A stretch of 64,000 nucleotides of DNA from Bactericera cockerelli (lineage: Eukaryota > Arthropoda > Insecta > Hemiptera > Triozidae), in assembly GCA_024516035.1 (NCBI GenBank), contig CM044965.1, positions 27,356,425 to 27,420,424 on the forward strand, given 5' to 3'. This document shows, one piece after another, positions 11,024 to 22,822 of this stretch. Made by a program: the position numbers and the translations under genes. Position 1 is the stretch's first letter. Every line of letters starts with the position of its first letter. The notes below the pieces were generated by a model. That model had not been told where the DNA came from, ran no database searches, and worked only from the letters and a program-made list of their open reading frames with translations.

Positions 11024-11400
11024 TAGACCTTTAGAAAGAACCTTCAGTCATCAACTTGGGATAAATAGGCGTGGCTCCAGGGTTCATTTTAGATATTCCT
11101 TTCGATGGCTTTAAATACTTTTCTACTTGTTTCAACCACCTGTAATTAAGTGATCTCATTCCCTTTGACTAGACCTTTCTAAGAACACCAGAAATACAAC
11201 TCTAGGATAATAATAGACGGCTCTGGGCTCCATAATAAGTATTCCTTTCAAAGAGTATAACTCAAGTTTGGTCCAGTGTAATACTTTAGTTATATTTTTA
11301 TATTTTTTCCTATGATAAGGCCTTTCGAAAAATACCACAATCGCAGCTCCAAGATAACCAGGGGCGGCTCTGTGCAACTTTCCCGTTTTATTTTAGAAGG
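11024..11400. repeat. Ancient ~147-bp tandem repeat, about 2.5 units
   Basis: Three aligned starts read 'agacctttagaaagaacc', 'agacctttctaagaacacc' and 'aggcctttcgaaaaatacc'. Each is followed by '..gataa.aggcgtggctc'-like and '..tattcctttc' phrases. Heavy divergence indicates age. Confidence 0.7.
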
Positions 11401-11540
11401 CTATATCTCCTATCCTATAAAAAATAAATACTTGAAACTATAAAAGGTATGCAGAGATGAAAATTCCCTTTTCAAAAACGTATCTCACGTCTTTCCACGA
11501 TAAGCACACGTTGCTGTACCCTTGACAGAAAATTGGTCTG

Positions 11541-11563
11541 AAAAAAAAAAAAAAAAAAAAAAA
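11541..11563 (+). repeat. Poly(A) tract
   Basis: Pure A run of about 23 bases with no recognisable retroposon upstream. Confidence 0.85.
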
Positions 11564-12809
11564 CCCGTATGAATAATTTCATGAAATTCAAGATTTTCGG
11601 CGTGGCCAGTAAACGACTTTAACTGTACGTAGGAACCTCGCGCTTTCGTGAAACACAATCTATTTTCGCGTCTCATTACGAATTTGAAATAAAAATTGAT
11701 AAAAGTTAGCGTTAAGTGGGCGAAAACAATAAAACAAAATACATATAAACTCTGTTTCGTGTTAATATAGGCCGGGTGGCTGGCGCTACTTGACGAGCGC
11801 TCGCCTCCCGGCGAGCTTGATAGATCTGAATTTCTATTGAATTATAAAGTCTACTCCTGCACCATCCTCAACTACTGAATTATAAAGTCTTTAGTTATGT
11901 TGCTAGTGGCGCTTAACTTCAGTGGTCTGACGTCGTCGGCGAATCATTTCAACTATCCCGCTACTTACATAGAGAATTCCAAGAAGTAATTCAAAATAAG
12001 AATTCAGTAAATCAGCAGAAAAATAAGAAGTTGTGCCTATTTAGTTGTTCATAGATCTCATAACTCATAGCATACCTACTTGATTCAAAGAGAATACCGA
12101 ACAGTTTAAAATAGTTTATAGCATATTACCACTTTTGTAAACTGGACTTTTGACTAACCCAGCAAGAAGACTTCGAATCTTTTGAAATTATTATCATACC
12201 TAAACAAGGTAATAAGTTACCTTGACTCGACTATTCAAATAAACAGTACAAGTTAACATGTGTAGGTATTTAAAAAGTAGTAGACTTCTATTTGTAAGTA
12301 ATCTCAATAACATGATGGTTTGAAAAGTCTATCTACCTATTAATTTCGGAATCCAGTGTTGAGCTCAAAGAACGTTGAATCTTTTCAAGTATTCAACAGA
12401 TTCAGCTACCTAACACGCAACAGGTATATGTCACGGACCCAATGGATATAGAGATTATTAAGGAATTGACCCTACTATTTTTTTTATTATTTTTTTTATT
12501 TAAGTTTCCATGTATTTATATTTCACAAATAAACATCTTCAACAAATAATGAGGCTATACCCACCTTAAAAAGATAAAAAATCTTGTGCTGAAAGTGGGA
12601 AAATTATTTACTATTAGTGGTTCTGTGAGCGGTTTGTAGACGTGAAACAGATGTATAATCAAAAGAGGTATCTCCGGCACAACCAGAAGTCATTTGGCCC
12701 AATATCGGCAAAAATGATGTTGGTTGTGTTGGGCCCAGGTCGAAACCACAGAAAAAGGAATGGCAATAATGCAATAAACTAATTTATATGCAATAAAATT
12801 AGACATCAG

Positions 12810-12976
12810 AACCAACCTCAATAGCTTGATTGTTAAGGCGGTGGACTTGTAATCTGGAGGTCGGTGGTTGAAGTTCCAAGTTAGGCAAATATTTAGTAAA
12901 GTGAGTCTAAATTGTTGTGATCTCACGGTTGTGATATGATAACAATTTCACTATGTTTTTAATGATAATAATAATA
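12810..12976 (+). repeat. SINE-B with (ATA)n tail
   Basis: The head 'aaccaacctcaatagcttga' through 'ggaggtcggtggttgaag' has a weakened box B. The body reads 'atatttagtaaagtgagt' then 'ttgttgtgatctcacgg', ending in 'atgataataataatagg'. Confidence 0.83.
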
Positions 12977-12999
12977 GGTAATAAATCACTGAAACGATT

Positions 13000-14318
13000 C
13001 CTATTGAATTCTGTGGCGCTCCTAGTGCCAGTGCAAAAAACATTGAAAGATTTTCATATTTGCAAAGGCGGGAGAATCAAGTCACCGCACAAATCCTTGA
13101 GAAGTCTGATGAGTGGTGCGGGTACTCGGTGTTTATTACTTGCTTAAAGTTCGCAATGTACAGCAATGCCTCGAGTGTGGAGAGGCTACTGTACTTTCCA
13201 CTAAATGTGTGGATACAAATAGCACAAATCATACAAGTATCTTTTAAATTTTTATTAATAATAGAAGAGAACTTTCACGAGAAATATCAAAATCCAGTCG
13301 GAAACTTAAAGGTATCGAGAGTGGAGTGAATCTAAAAAATATTAAGTATTCCTTGAAAATATTTTTTAAGAAAAATTTTGTCGGCTCTGGCTATAAGCCC
13401 AGAAATTTTGCATGGCAAGCTTCATCTGTCACTGAGCTCTTTTTTTCCATTTTCTCCCAAGTTGCAAGATACGACCAACTGTATGAATGAAGGATAATGT
13501 AAAATACATTTGCCAGGCAATCTGTATGGTCGGTGTCATAAAAACCCATTGAAATGGATTTACAAGTTGTTATGGTGAACATACATGACCGCCTTGCACA
13601 ATGTATGGAGAGGTTGATTTATTCGCCACCCATACGAGGCGGCTTATTATCATCATCAGATTTATTATCAACATCATCAGCATCATATGATGCGGCTTAT
13701 CACTAATCGTGCACGGGGGTCAGATTCGTTAGGTTCGAGGCCATCAAAGCCCGCCCTAATGTTCGAAAGTTCAAACTTTTCGGCGGATTTTTGTCTGGTT
13801 CTTCTTTTCTTCATAACATTGTTGATAATGTTCTTAATTTAGAACCAGAGGTTTCCAAACCGGTGCGCTTTAATCTGACGGGCAAGGCATTGAGCCTCTT
13901 TTTTTGGTGTTTAGTTATGCACTTGTGCCTTGGACCAGAAATGCAGTTGCATGGACATTTGACTTTGCAAGTAGCATCTAACGCGACTGGCAGTTACTGA
14001 TACAGGACACAGCATGTCTACGTACCTAATAATCTTATTTGTTAAAAGTGCGGAACAAAATTCCGCTTTACACACAAAGATGTATTTGTAGTGGTAGCGT
14101 ATCACGAATCCATGCGCTATAATTGTTTGACTTTAGAAAATACTAATGCTAAAAAAAATATATTATATTTCAATATTTTTTTGTAACTTAGTTGCAGGAT
14201 TTCGCTAGACCCAGTATACAATCCATACTCAATACCCTTCACCTTGCGTGACCTTAGCATAGTAATATGTGTAGGCAATTGTGAGAAGTTAGCTCACTCC
14301 TTGCTGGGCTCTCGGCTC
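13000..14318. other. Unassigned AT-rich DNA
   Basis: No coding frame, RNA gene or repeat recognised, apart from a short CAT-rich microsatellite near 13648-13690 and a small inverted repeat at about 13765-13783. Short frames on both strands lack any family resemblance. Confidence 0.6.
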
Positions 14319-16660
14319 TAACTCAACATTGTAAACCTCGTGTTGGAGAATGGAGAGACTTGTGGTAGAACTCTGTTGCTTTAGTATTAGAACTGTAACT
14401 CAACATTGTAAACCTCGTGTTGGAGAATGGAGAGACTTGTGGTAGAATTCTGTTGCTTTAGTATTAGAACTCTAACTCAACATTGTAAACCTCGTGTTGG
14501 AGAATGGAGAGACTTGTGGTAGAATTCTGTTGCTTTAGTATTAGAACTGTAACTCAACATTGTAAACCTCGTGTTGGAGAATGGAGAGACTTGTGGTAGA
14601 ATTCTGTTGCTTTAGTATTAGAACTCTAACTCAACATTGTAAACCTCGTGTTGGAGAATGGAGAGACTTGTGGTAGAATTCTGTTGCTTTAGTATTAGAA
14701 CTGTAACTCAACATTGTAAACCTCGTGTTGGAGAATGGAGAGACTTGTGGTAGAACTCTGTTGCTTTAGTATTAGACCTGTAACTCAACATTGTAAACCT
14801 CGTGTTGGAGAATGGAGAGACTTGTTGTAGAATTCTGTTGCTTTAGTATTAGAACTGTAACTCAACATTGTAAACCTCGTGTTGGAGAATGGAGAGACTT
14901 GTGGTAGAATTCTGTTGCTTTAGTATTAGAACTGTTATTAGAACTGTAACTCAACATTGTAAACCTCGTGTTGGAGAATGGAGAGACTTGTGGTAGAATT
15001 CTGTTGCTTTAGTATTAGAACTGTAACTCAACATTGTAAACCTCGTGTTGGAGAGTGGAGAGACTTGTGGTAGAGTTCTGTTGCTTTAGTATTAGAACTG
15101 TTATTAGAACTGTAACTCAACATTGTAAACCTCGTGTTGGAGAATGGAGAGACTTGTGGTAGAATTCTGTTGCTTTAGTATTAGAACTGTTATTAGAACT
15201 GTAACTCAACATTGTAAACCTCGTGTTGGAGAATGGAGAGACTTGTGGTAGAATTCTGTTGCTTTAGTATTAGAACTGTTATTAGAACTGTAACTCAACA
15301 TTGTAAACCTCGTGTTGGAGAATGGAGAGACTTGTGGTAGAATTCTGTTGCTTTAGTATTAGAACTGTTATTAGAACTGTAACTCAACATTGTAAACCTC
15401 GTGTTGGAGAATGGAGAGACTTGTGGTAGAATTCTGTTGCTTTAGTATTAGAACTGTTATTAGAACTGTAACTCAACATTGTAAACCTCGTGTTGGAGAA
15501 TGGAGAGACTTGTGGTAGAATTCTGTTGCTTTAGTATTAGAACTGTTATTAGAACTGTAACTCAACATTGTAAACCTCGTGTTGGAGAATGGAGAGACTT
15601 GTGGTAGAATTCTGTTGCTTTAGTATTAGAACTGTTATTAGAACTGTAACTCAACATTGTAAACCTCGTGTTGGAGAATGGAGAGACTTGTGGTAGAATT
15701 CTGTTGCTTTAGTATTAGAACTGTAACTCAACATTGTAAACCTCGTGTTGGAGAATGGAGAGACTTGTGGTAGAATTCTGTTGCTTTAGTATTAGAACTG
15801 TAACTCAACATTGTAAACCTCGTGTTGGAGAATGGAGAGACTTGTGGTAGAATTCTGTTGCTTTAGTATTAGAACTGTAACTCAACATTGTAAACCTCGT
15901 GTTGGAGAATGGAGAGACTTGTGGTAGAATTCTGTTGCTTTAGTATTAGAACTGTTATTAGAACTGTAACTCAACATTGTAAACCTCGTGTTGGAGAATG
16001 GAGACACTTGTGGTAGAATTCTGTTGCTTTAGTATTAGAACTGTAACTCAACATTGTAAACCTCGTGTTGGAGAATGGAGAGACTTGTGGTAGAATTCTG
16101 TTGCTTTAGTATTAGAACTGTAACTCAACATTGTAAACCTCGTGTTGGAGAATGGAGAGACTTGTGGTAGAATTCTGTTGCTTTAGTATTAGAACTGTAA
16201 CTCAACATTGTAAACCTCGTGTTGGAGAATGGAGAGACTTGTGGTAGAACTCTGTTGCTTTAGTATTAGAACTGTTATTAGAACTGTAACTCAACATTGT
16301 AAACCTCGTGTTGGAGAATGGAGAGACTTGTGGTAGAATTCTGTTGCTTTAGTATTAGAACTGTTATTAGAACTGTAACTCAACATTGTAAACCTCGTGT
16401 TGGAGAATGGAGAGACTTGTGGTAGAATTCTGTTGCTTTAGTATTAGAACTGTAACTCAACATTGTAAACCTCGTGTTGGAGAATGGAGAGACTTGTTGT
16501 AGAATTCTGTTGCTTTAGTATATGAACTGTAACTCAACATTGTAAACCTCGTGTTGGAGAATGGAGAGACTTGTGGTAGAATTCTGTTGCTTTAGTATTA
16601 GAACTGTAACTCAACATTGTAAACCTCGTGTTGGAGAATGGAGAGACTTGTGGTAGAAAA
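14319..16660. repeat. Satellite array: 29 units of 77 or 89 bp
   Basis: Units start 'taactcaacattgtaaacct', continue 'cgtgttggagaatggagaga', and end near 'ctttagtattagaactg'. Counting starts gives 29 units, the last partial: 17 full units of 77 bp and 11 of 89 bp. The longer form carries an extra 'ttattagaactg', a duplication of the unit end. Seven 89-bp units are consecutive (15024-15646). At the left edge, ctc/gtc variants alternate as if in a 154-bp dimer. Most units contain GAATTC. 'CTCAACA' and 'TGTTGGAG' within each unit can pair as a stem. Confidence 0.97.
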
Positions 16661-16822
16661 CTGTCGCTATCACAAAAATAATAGGAATCACATGTTGTGG
16701 TAGAAATGGTAGAATGATAGAATTTTATTACTGAAGTTGTAAATTTTGTTGCAATCACAGGAATGATAGATATCATATGCTGTGGCAGAAAAGGTAGAAT
16801 GATAGAATTCTATTTCTGAAGT
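16661..16822. repeat. Diverged ~85-bp direct repeat at satellite edge
   Basis: Two copies share 'atcacaggaatgatag'-like starts and 'ggtagaatgatagaatt', ending 'ctgaagt'. They also share 'ttgtggtagaa' with the neighbouring satellite, so they may be a decayed satellite edge. Confidence 0.7.
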
Positions 16823-17002
16823 GGGAGAACTCCTGGTAGCTCATTGAAACTAGAACTGGTAAAATGATTTGACTTTCGTGAAAATTTTGCGGTTTTTGAA
16901 TCATGAACATACGGGTCAAGAAAAAGTATCTTTATCATAAATATCTTCCTTCAAAAAAGCTATGGATGATGAACAGTTGAACAAGACCAAATTGAACAAC
17001 AA

Positions 17003-17144
17003 TATCACAACTACTCAAACTTGCTATCACAATTACTCAAACTTGCATAATTATTACTTCAACTTGCTGAACTTGGGACTCGATTGATCGAACTCCGGTT
17101 ACAAGTCCGCTACCCTATTGATCAAGCTACTGAGGTTGGTTTTG
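17003..17144 (-). repeat. SINE-B, degraded
   Basis: The reverse complement has 'ccaacctcagtagcttgatc' and 'cttgtaaccggagttcgatc', then 'gagtcccaagttcagcaag'. The body has an internal duplication of 'cttgcata/cttgctat'. Confidence 0.78.
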
Positions 17145-17468
17145 AACAACAATAAAACTTTAGATGATTTTTTTTTTTTAAAAGTACCGGAAAGGTAAGG
17201 TACTGAGGCCGGTTTTGAGCAACAGTAAAACTTCGCATGGTTTTGTAGAAAATGTAACGGAAAGGAACTATGTAAGATAAACAGTTGTTGCACATGACAC
17301 CAGACACGTTCACTGCAGCTATTTTCATTCCAATCAAGAAGTTTGTGTCACTGACGTGCCAATAATTAGTGTCCACGCGAAAATTTTGCGAAGTACAGAA
17401 TTAATAAATGTAATGACAATATTCTATCGCAACAATGTGACAAACTTGACATGCTGTTTCTGAGAATC

Positions 17469-17683
17469 TATAATAATAACACTCTTTAGTGGAAGGTAGC
17501 CACCAGGCGAGGTTAATGCTTAAAGCATTTTCTACCACCTAACCCTCAGAGTCCTATTATTAAGTGGTTACAAACTCAAATTTATGAGGGAAAATTCTTG
17601 CACTTGGTAGGATTCGAACCAACGGATCTCTACGCTACCTGGATTACCAGACTAGGGCGTTAACCACTTAACTACCAGTGCAC
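17469..17683 (-). repeat. SINE-A, full length
   Basis: Same organisation as the copy at 4470, with box-B-like 'GGTTCGAATCC' intact and 3' end 'ccactaaagagtgttatta'. Several private substitutions. Confidence 0.9.
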
Positions 17684-17689
17684 GGTTCA

Positions 17690-19030
17690 AGGTTCTTCTT
17701 CTTTCCGTGTCCATGATGGTTGTGTCATGGTGCTGGAAGGATTGATGGGGTATAACCCCTGTGAACGACCAGAAGTAATTTTCTGGTCTCCTTTTTTGTC
17801 CTGTGTGTGGTGTTTATGTAAATGAGTTTCACTTGTAAAAACATTCTTAAAATTTGAGAAAATATGGAGTTTTCAATTTTGACATTGTCTGCTTTGCCAT
17901 TTCTGAGGATCTACAAGGTTCTGAAGACCCTTAATATTTTCCTAGTTTCTGAGTAATGAAGTAAGAAATGCCAAGGTTCTTTTTTATTCAGTGCTCGTAC
18001 TTTCAAATCGACGGTTTTGTAGTTTTGTCTCTTTTACGGTTCCGGGTGTGTTCGGGGTGATGGAGAGAAGGTTTTGTGAGCCCGTTCACTTTCGCAGGGG
18101 TTGCTGTTGTGAATCCAGTGGGAACACTCTCATTTAAAATGTCACTAGAGCATTATGCCTCATAATTATTACCACTAGAGCAAGCGGAAAAAAGAAGCCT
18201 GCTACACGCTACTAATGGGATCGGCCTCTCACTGGGTACAGGGGCAATGTTTCCAGCATGCATGCTCCATTGCCATCTTAAAATGCTATAGAAATTCTTT
18301 GGATTGATAATTATTTTATGCATTTAGTGCAATGGCATATGTACATATCTAGTGCTAATGGCATATCAAAAAATAATTATATTTTGAGAAAATAAAATCG
18401 TGACTACAACGACCTTCATGCATTCAGAAATAAGAAATGGAGTCCCCTAACATCGGCCATCCTTGTTGGTTTTAACACAGAGGAAATGACAGCAATAACA
18501 AATTTATTTTTCTTCTTACATGCTTTTGAAGGTACTAACGGTAGCCATATTGAATAGTTTGTTGGGGGACATATTTATTACCCGTGAGATGTACGTTATG
18601 ACGTCTCAATCTCTTGTATATTTTTTTTTGTCTTTCTTTAAAGTGGCAGGGTTCTCACATGTGAGCTCTTAAACTCAACCACATTTTCTTATTTATTCAT
18701 GCTCCAATCGACCTTTATGCAAACAATCAGGAAAGCATTTCTGGAGAGAACGATCTGCAATGACGGCCAACACCTGATTAGCTAGAGAGAGAGAGGATCA
18801 GGCTTAAGTGCCCAACCCAAACCACAAGTCATCCTACCTAACCACAAGAGTTATGGCTGTGCCCATCATACTCCAAATCAGTGGTTCTCAAGTAGTGAAC
18901 CATGCAAGGTCCTTTTCTGGCACAAAGTTATCACTTTTATATGCTCAGACGGTAAAGTCAATAGATTTAATTAATCAATTTAAAAGCCATAATTACTGGT
19001 AAGGTCAGTAGTCAATCAATTTTAAAACCA
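17690..19030. other. Unassigned DNA
   Basis: No gene or known repeat identified. One local feature is the inverted pair ggcaatg/cattgcc around 'agcatgcatgct' at about 18244-18275. Confidence 0.55.
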
Positions 19031-19037
19031 TAATTAC

Positions 19038-19219
19038 CGGGCGAGAAGTGACACAGTACTTCCCATTTAGGTGCCGGGTCAATACAAGTGCACCAGAAGG
19101 TATCCCTTACAAACAACTGTAATCAAGTTTAGAATACAATATTTTTTGTCAGCTCTGAGTATCGAACCCGGGACCTTCCGTATGACAAGCTAGAGGATTA
19201 CCACTGAGCTACTCATTCC
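19038..19219 (-). repeat. SINE-D, 3'-truncated
   Basis: Minus-strand head 'gtagctcagtggtaatcctc' with box B 'GGTTCGATACTC' and the SINE-D body up to 'cacttctcgcccggta'. Its 5' head faces the head of the next SINE. Confidence 0.85.
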
Positions 19220-19221
19220 TT

Positions 19222-19400
19222 TCCTTAGTCACCGAGGCCGAGTGGGTTAGCGCACTAGGTTTGCACGCACGGTAGCCTGGTTTCGATGCCCAGCAGCGCA
19301 GAATTCTTATAGTCTGTAGTTGGATGTACGGGGTCCACTCATACCTCGCGAAGAAAAATGAAAAAATCTCAGAGGTTAATTGAAAAATCAAACGGTTAGG
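19222..19400 (+). repeat. SINE-G
   Basis: The head 'tagtcaccgaggccgagtgg' with 'gcgcactaggtttgcacgca' and box-B-like 'GGTTTCGATGCCC' is followed by a short body, 'ctgtagttggatgtacgggg', ending 'acctcgcgaagaaaaatgaa'. It lies head-to-head with the SINE-D on the other strand. Confidence 0.8.
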
Positions 19401-19577
19401 AACCTCTACTGTAAGTGATTTTGGTTAAACCATCATCATTTCAAGTAGCGGTAACAGCAGCGGTGAGCAAGATGAATGTTCCCTCATACAAGTCATCAAA
19501 AACACACCATTATTTCCAGGGCCCTAGACAGAAGGTAGTTCAACACACCTTTCTAACACTTCATTAATAACACATTA

Positions 19578-19625
19578 CTGTCGAACCTGGATATAAGAGA
19601 ACTTAAGAGACCAGATTTTTTTTTC
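19578..19625 (+). mobile_element. pogo-type MITE end fragment
   Basis: 'CTGTCGAACCTGGATATAAG' preceded by TA matches the termini of the MITEs at 21275, 44024 and 62212. No opposite end was found. Confidence 0.6.
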
Positions 19626-20398
19626 TAAGCTCAGGACCTAAACAAAAAATGCACAGATTTGTACCCACAATACAGTTTAGGGATTTTTACACATTCCTTT
19701 GACTTTCGTCAAATTGAAAGGAAGCAGTTGAAAGAAACACCAATTTAAGGAAAAATTAAGTAAAAGATTATCAAGATACTGGGTCATCTACGAAATTTAT
19801 TTCATTACAACAACACATAAAGACAATGAGCAAGAGCAACTTGCTTCTTTTGCTTTTTCCTTGTTGTCAATTCACAGTTGAATGTTTTGTAAAAATAAAT
19901 AATAAAAATGAAGAAACATTAAAGTCCTTCTCTGTATATTCAGCGTTCAGGGAGCATGAAGACAGTTTAATAATACTAAAGTAGAGGTAAGCATAAGCAA
20001 GAAGATTCTACACTTCCACAGAAGCCACACCTCTGCCATTATGTAAAACATGAACTTCAAAACATGGAAATAAATGTTCAAATGTCGGACACAGCACTCG
20101 TTGTAGTTGAACATGACATTCATGCAAACCAACATAACCAAGAATCAAGACCGCATCAAAAGAAACATGAAGAAATTGTAACTACTGAAACACAGCGATC
20201 AGACAAACCGTCTCAACTATACATCGTAACATGTCTAAGAAGTTATGAAGAGAAGACATGTCAGTGAACATAACTGAGCTAGTCCAATGCAAAACAGTAC
20301 AACACTAGTCCTCAAAATGAGCAGAAACAATAGAAATAAATATACTTTCAAGAAAAGTAATAATAAACTTTCAAGACGGACAGACGGATAGCATGCTC

Positions 20399-20444
20399 GG
20401 GGTTTGTTTGTTCAACGGTTTTTTCAACGTGTTGAACAAACCCC
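20399..20444. repeat. Hairpin with 14-bp stem
   Basis: ggggtttgtt..caac at the left pairs with gttgaacaaacccc at the right across a short loop, leaving a 4-base bulge. Confidence 0.7.
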
Positions 20445-20759
20445 AATCCTGTGGTTGTTCCTTTGTTTCGTTTAATATCCATTTTGTCCATGTTGGGTTG
20501 AATAACAGAAGCTTAAGGTCCATTGAAGGTCCAAAAGTTCTACATCTCAAGATGAAATTTCTTGACCCATTTTCTTTTCGACATAAACTTAAATTTCTGC
20601 AGACTTATCCCATACGGTTATCTCATATTGTTCTATCCAACATCATTGGTTGTAGCTCCGTTACTTAAAGTCCTATTCGTCCTACACATGAAACAGACAC
20701 ATGCCTGCTCAAGCTGTACAGGTACATCAAGGAATTTGCTGGAACCCAACCTATCATAC

Positions 20760-20848
20760 ATAATATATAATTCTTATAATAAATATACTTATACTTACCT
20801 CTCTTCAAAGAAAGAGCTATACAATCATTTACGAAGCAACCTTTCATA
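20760..20848. repeat. Detached copy of an ~83-bp repeat
   Basis: 'cttacctctcttcaaagaaa' and 'tacaatcatttacgaagcaa' match the units at 21461-21640 with substitutions. The SINE-E copy begins immediately after. Confidence 0.65.
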
Positions 20849-21206
20849 TCTTAACCTCCGTGGCTTAACGGTTGTGACTGAAGCCCGTAATCCAGAGATC
20901 CTGAGTTCGATTCCCGGTTGGAGCAGACTTTTCGCACAGAAAATTCTGTTCCCTCTGAACATGTGAGCCTGGAAATTCCGGCCTTACTCAGGCTAGATGA
21001 GGTTAATGTGGGTAGCTGGTACAATTTCCAGCGAATGGAGGGTAAAAACTCCGTCCTGTCTACCTCAAGACAGAACGTTAAAACTAAATAGAATCAAGGG
21101 ACATGAAAGGAGCCTAGACATTGGATCTAGGCGTCCATATAATCCTCTCATCACCGTGATTTAGGTATCTATCAATACCTATCTCACGGACACGGAATTA
21201 TTATTC
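20849..21206 (+). repeat. SINE-E, full length, tail type 1
   Basis: The head 'aacctccgtggcttaacgg' has box-B-like 'GAGTTCGATTCCC'. The shared body reads 'actcaggctagatgag', 'gggtagctggtacaattt', 'ccagcgaatggagggtaaaa'. The long tail reads 'ggacatgaaaggagcctaga' and 'caccgtgatttaggtatct', ending 'ggaattattattccc'. At ~358 bp it is long for a SINE, and it matches the copy at 39915 closely. Confidence 0.92.
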
Positions 21207-21208
21207 CC

Positions 21209-21240
21209 TGAAGTGAGGTACTTACGAGTACCTCACTTCA
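21209..21240. repeat. Perfect 14-bp hairpin, TACG loop
   Basis: Arms tgaagtgaggtact (21209-21222) and its exact complement (21227-21240) enclose TACG. It sits immediately after the SINE-E 3' end. Confidence 0.85.
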
Positions 21241-21274
21241 AACACATACATATGAAGCTAAATAATCCATATTA

Positions 21275-21450
21275 CAGTTAAACCTGGATATTAGATAACT
21301 GGATATGACAAAAACATGCTTAAAAGAGAACAATTTTCCAGTTCCCATTCACTTCTCTGTATAGTAAGTTGACCTCTTTATAAACCTGGATATGAGAGAA
21401 AAAAATTCAAGAAAAATTTCCTTGATTTCTTTTATATCCAGGTTCGACTG
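21275..21450. mobile_element. pogo-type MITE, 176 bp
   Basis: Ends read 5'-CAGTTAAACCTGGATAT at the left and the complement of CAGTCGAACCTGGATATAA at the right, with TA at the left junction (the right TA is mutated). Three other copies in the window share these ends. The CAGTCGAACCT-style terminus with TA duplication is characteristic of pogo/Tigger-like Tc1-mariner elements. Confidence 0.8.
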
Positions 21451-21460
21451 TGCGACTGTG

Positions 21461-21640
21461 AACCAACCTTTCATGTCTTTTCATAAATACACTTACCTCG
21501 TTTCTGAGACACAGGTAATAAAGATAGCTACACAATCATATATGAACCAACCTCTTATATCTTTTCATAAATACACTTACCTCATTTCTAAGACATAATA
21601 AAGAAAGCTACACAATCATATATGAACCAACCTTTGCGAG
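21461..21640. repeat. ~83-bp tandem repeat, about 2 units
   Basis: Units begin 'gaaccaacct' at about 21461, 21544 and 21624 and share 'cttttcataaatacacttac' and 'agctacacaatcatatat'. A third relative is at 20760. Confidence 0.85.
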
Positions 21641-22376
21641 GTTTGACAGGTTCTGAAGTTCACGGAACACTGAAGTCTGCATGTATAAGTTCAGCTATGT
21701 TAATCCACGTATATGTTAATGTTCAGCTATGTTAATCCACTAATAGGAAAACATAATATTCCAACATTAAACTACAGTTATGTGTGTACCTACTTCAACC
21801 TGGTCTTAGCGCTCGGATAAGATTTCAGTTCACAGGGTGTCTCACAGCTCTGTGTCTGGCAATACGAGTAGGGAATGCTGAGAGTAGATCCTCATAGATA
21901 CCAAGATGTACGAAGTAAATAACTACCTATCTCTTTTTTTGTATAGGGCGTTTTTCACACTTAGACCAAGGTTTTTGATATTGATAGAATTTCCTATTAA
22001 ATTTAGTAAATAAAAATATATTGACAGAAAATAGATTTCCTATTCCGATACATAGGTAACATACATTTCCAGAATTTATTTTCCATGGAGAATAGTTTTT
22101 TTTTAGAAGAAGAAGAAGTAGTGGAGGCTGAAAAATTGAAAATCCTATTTGCAAATCACATGGAAGAATTAGTGTGCTTTTTGTGTTCGTTTGTTTTGTA
22201 GTCCATGTTTGTTTTAATGTCCTAGTTAGTGGATTGACAGAACCTTTTGGTCGTTCAGAAAGCAGGACTTTTCTTATTAAATACTTTTTTCTCATAATTG
22301 TGGCTGTCAGTATATATCAAGTGAAGCTTTTTCGTGAGGATGGATAAAAGAACAGTTTCTCACAAAATATCTCTTG

Positions 22377-22743
22377 TACCAGGATGTTTCACAATCTGGG
22401 AGCTCAAGATTTATTATCATGGCACCACCCAGTATGATTGGACTTGGGACTTGTACCAGGATGTTCCACGAGCTGAGAGCTCAAGATTTATTATCATGGC
22501 ACCACCCAGTATGATTGGACTTGTACCAGGATGTTCCACGAGCTGAGAGCTGAAGATTTATTATCATGACACCACCCAGTATGATTGGACTTGCACCAGG
22601 ATGTTCCACGAGCTGAGAGCTGAAGATTTATTATCATGGCACCACCCAGTATGATTGGACTTGCACCAGGATGTTCCACGAGCTGAGAGCTCAAGATTTA
22701 TTATCATGGCACCACCCAGTATGATTGGACTTGTACCAGGATG
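22377..22743. repeat. 70/77-bp tandem array, left part
   Basis: Starts of 'accaggatg' fall at 22377, 22454, 22524, 22594, 22664 and 22734. The unit reads 'ttccacgagctgagagctca', 'agatttattatcatggcacc', 'acccagtatgattggacttg'. The 77-bp form repeats 'ggacttg' at its end. The array is broken here by the hAT element. Confidence 0.95.
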
Positions 22744-22822
22744 CAGTGGCGGCTCCTGACTTCAAGACTAGGTGAAGACAAATTATACCCAGAAGTATTG
22801 AAAAAATAAAATTATTAATTTA

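Noticed and set aside
11765..11825. tRNA-like start 'gccgggtggctggcgct' with 'gctcgcctcccggcgag'
   Set aside because: Resembles a tRNA 5' half, but box B and any SINE body are missing; too little to annotate.
11880..11945. Possible further 5S-SINE fragment ('cgcttaacttcagtgg')
   Set aside because: The match is only ~15 bp without flanking head or body sequence.
14319..16660. Repeat-protein coding region
   Set aside because: Neither 77 nor 89 is divisible by three and stops occur in all frames within a few units.
20562..20966. 134-codon plus-strand ORF
   Set aside because: Its 3' third is SINE-E sequence and the rest is an AT-rich repeat; no protein family resemblance.
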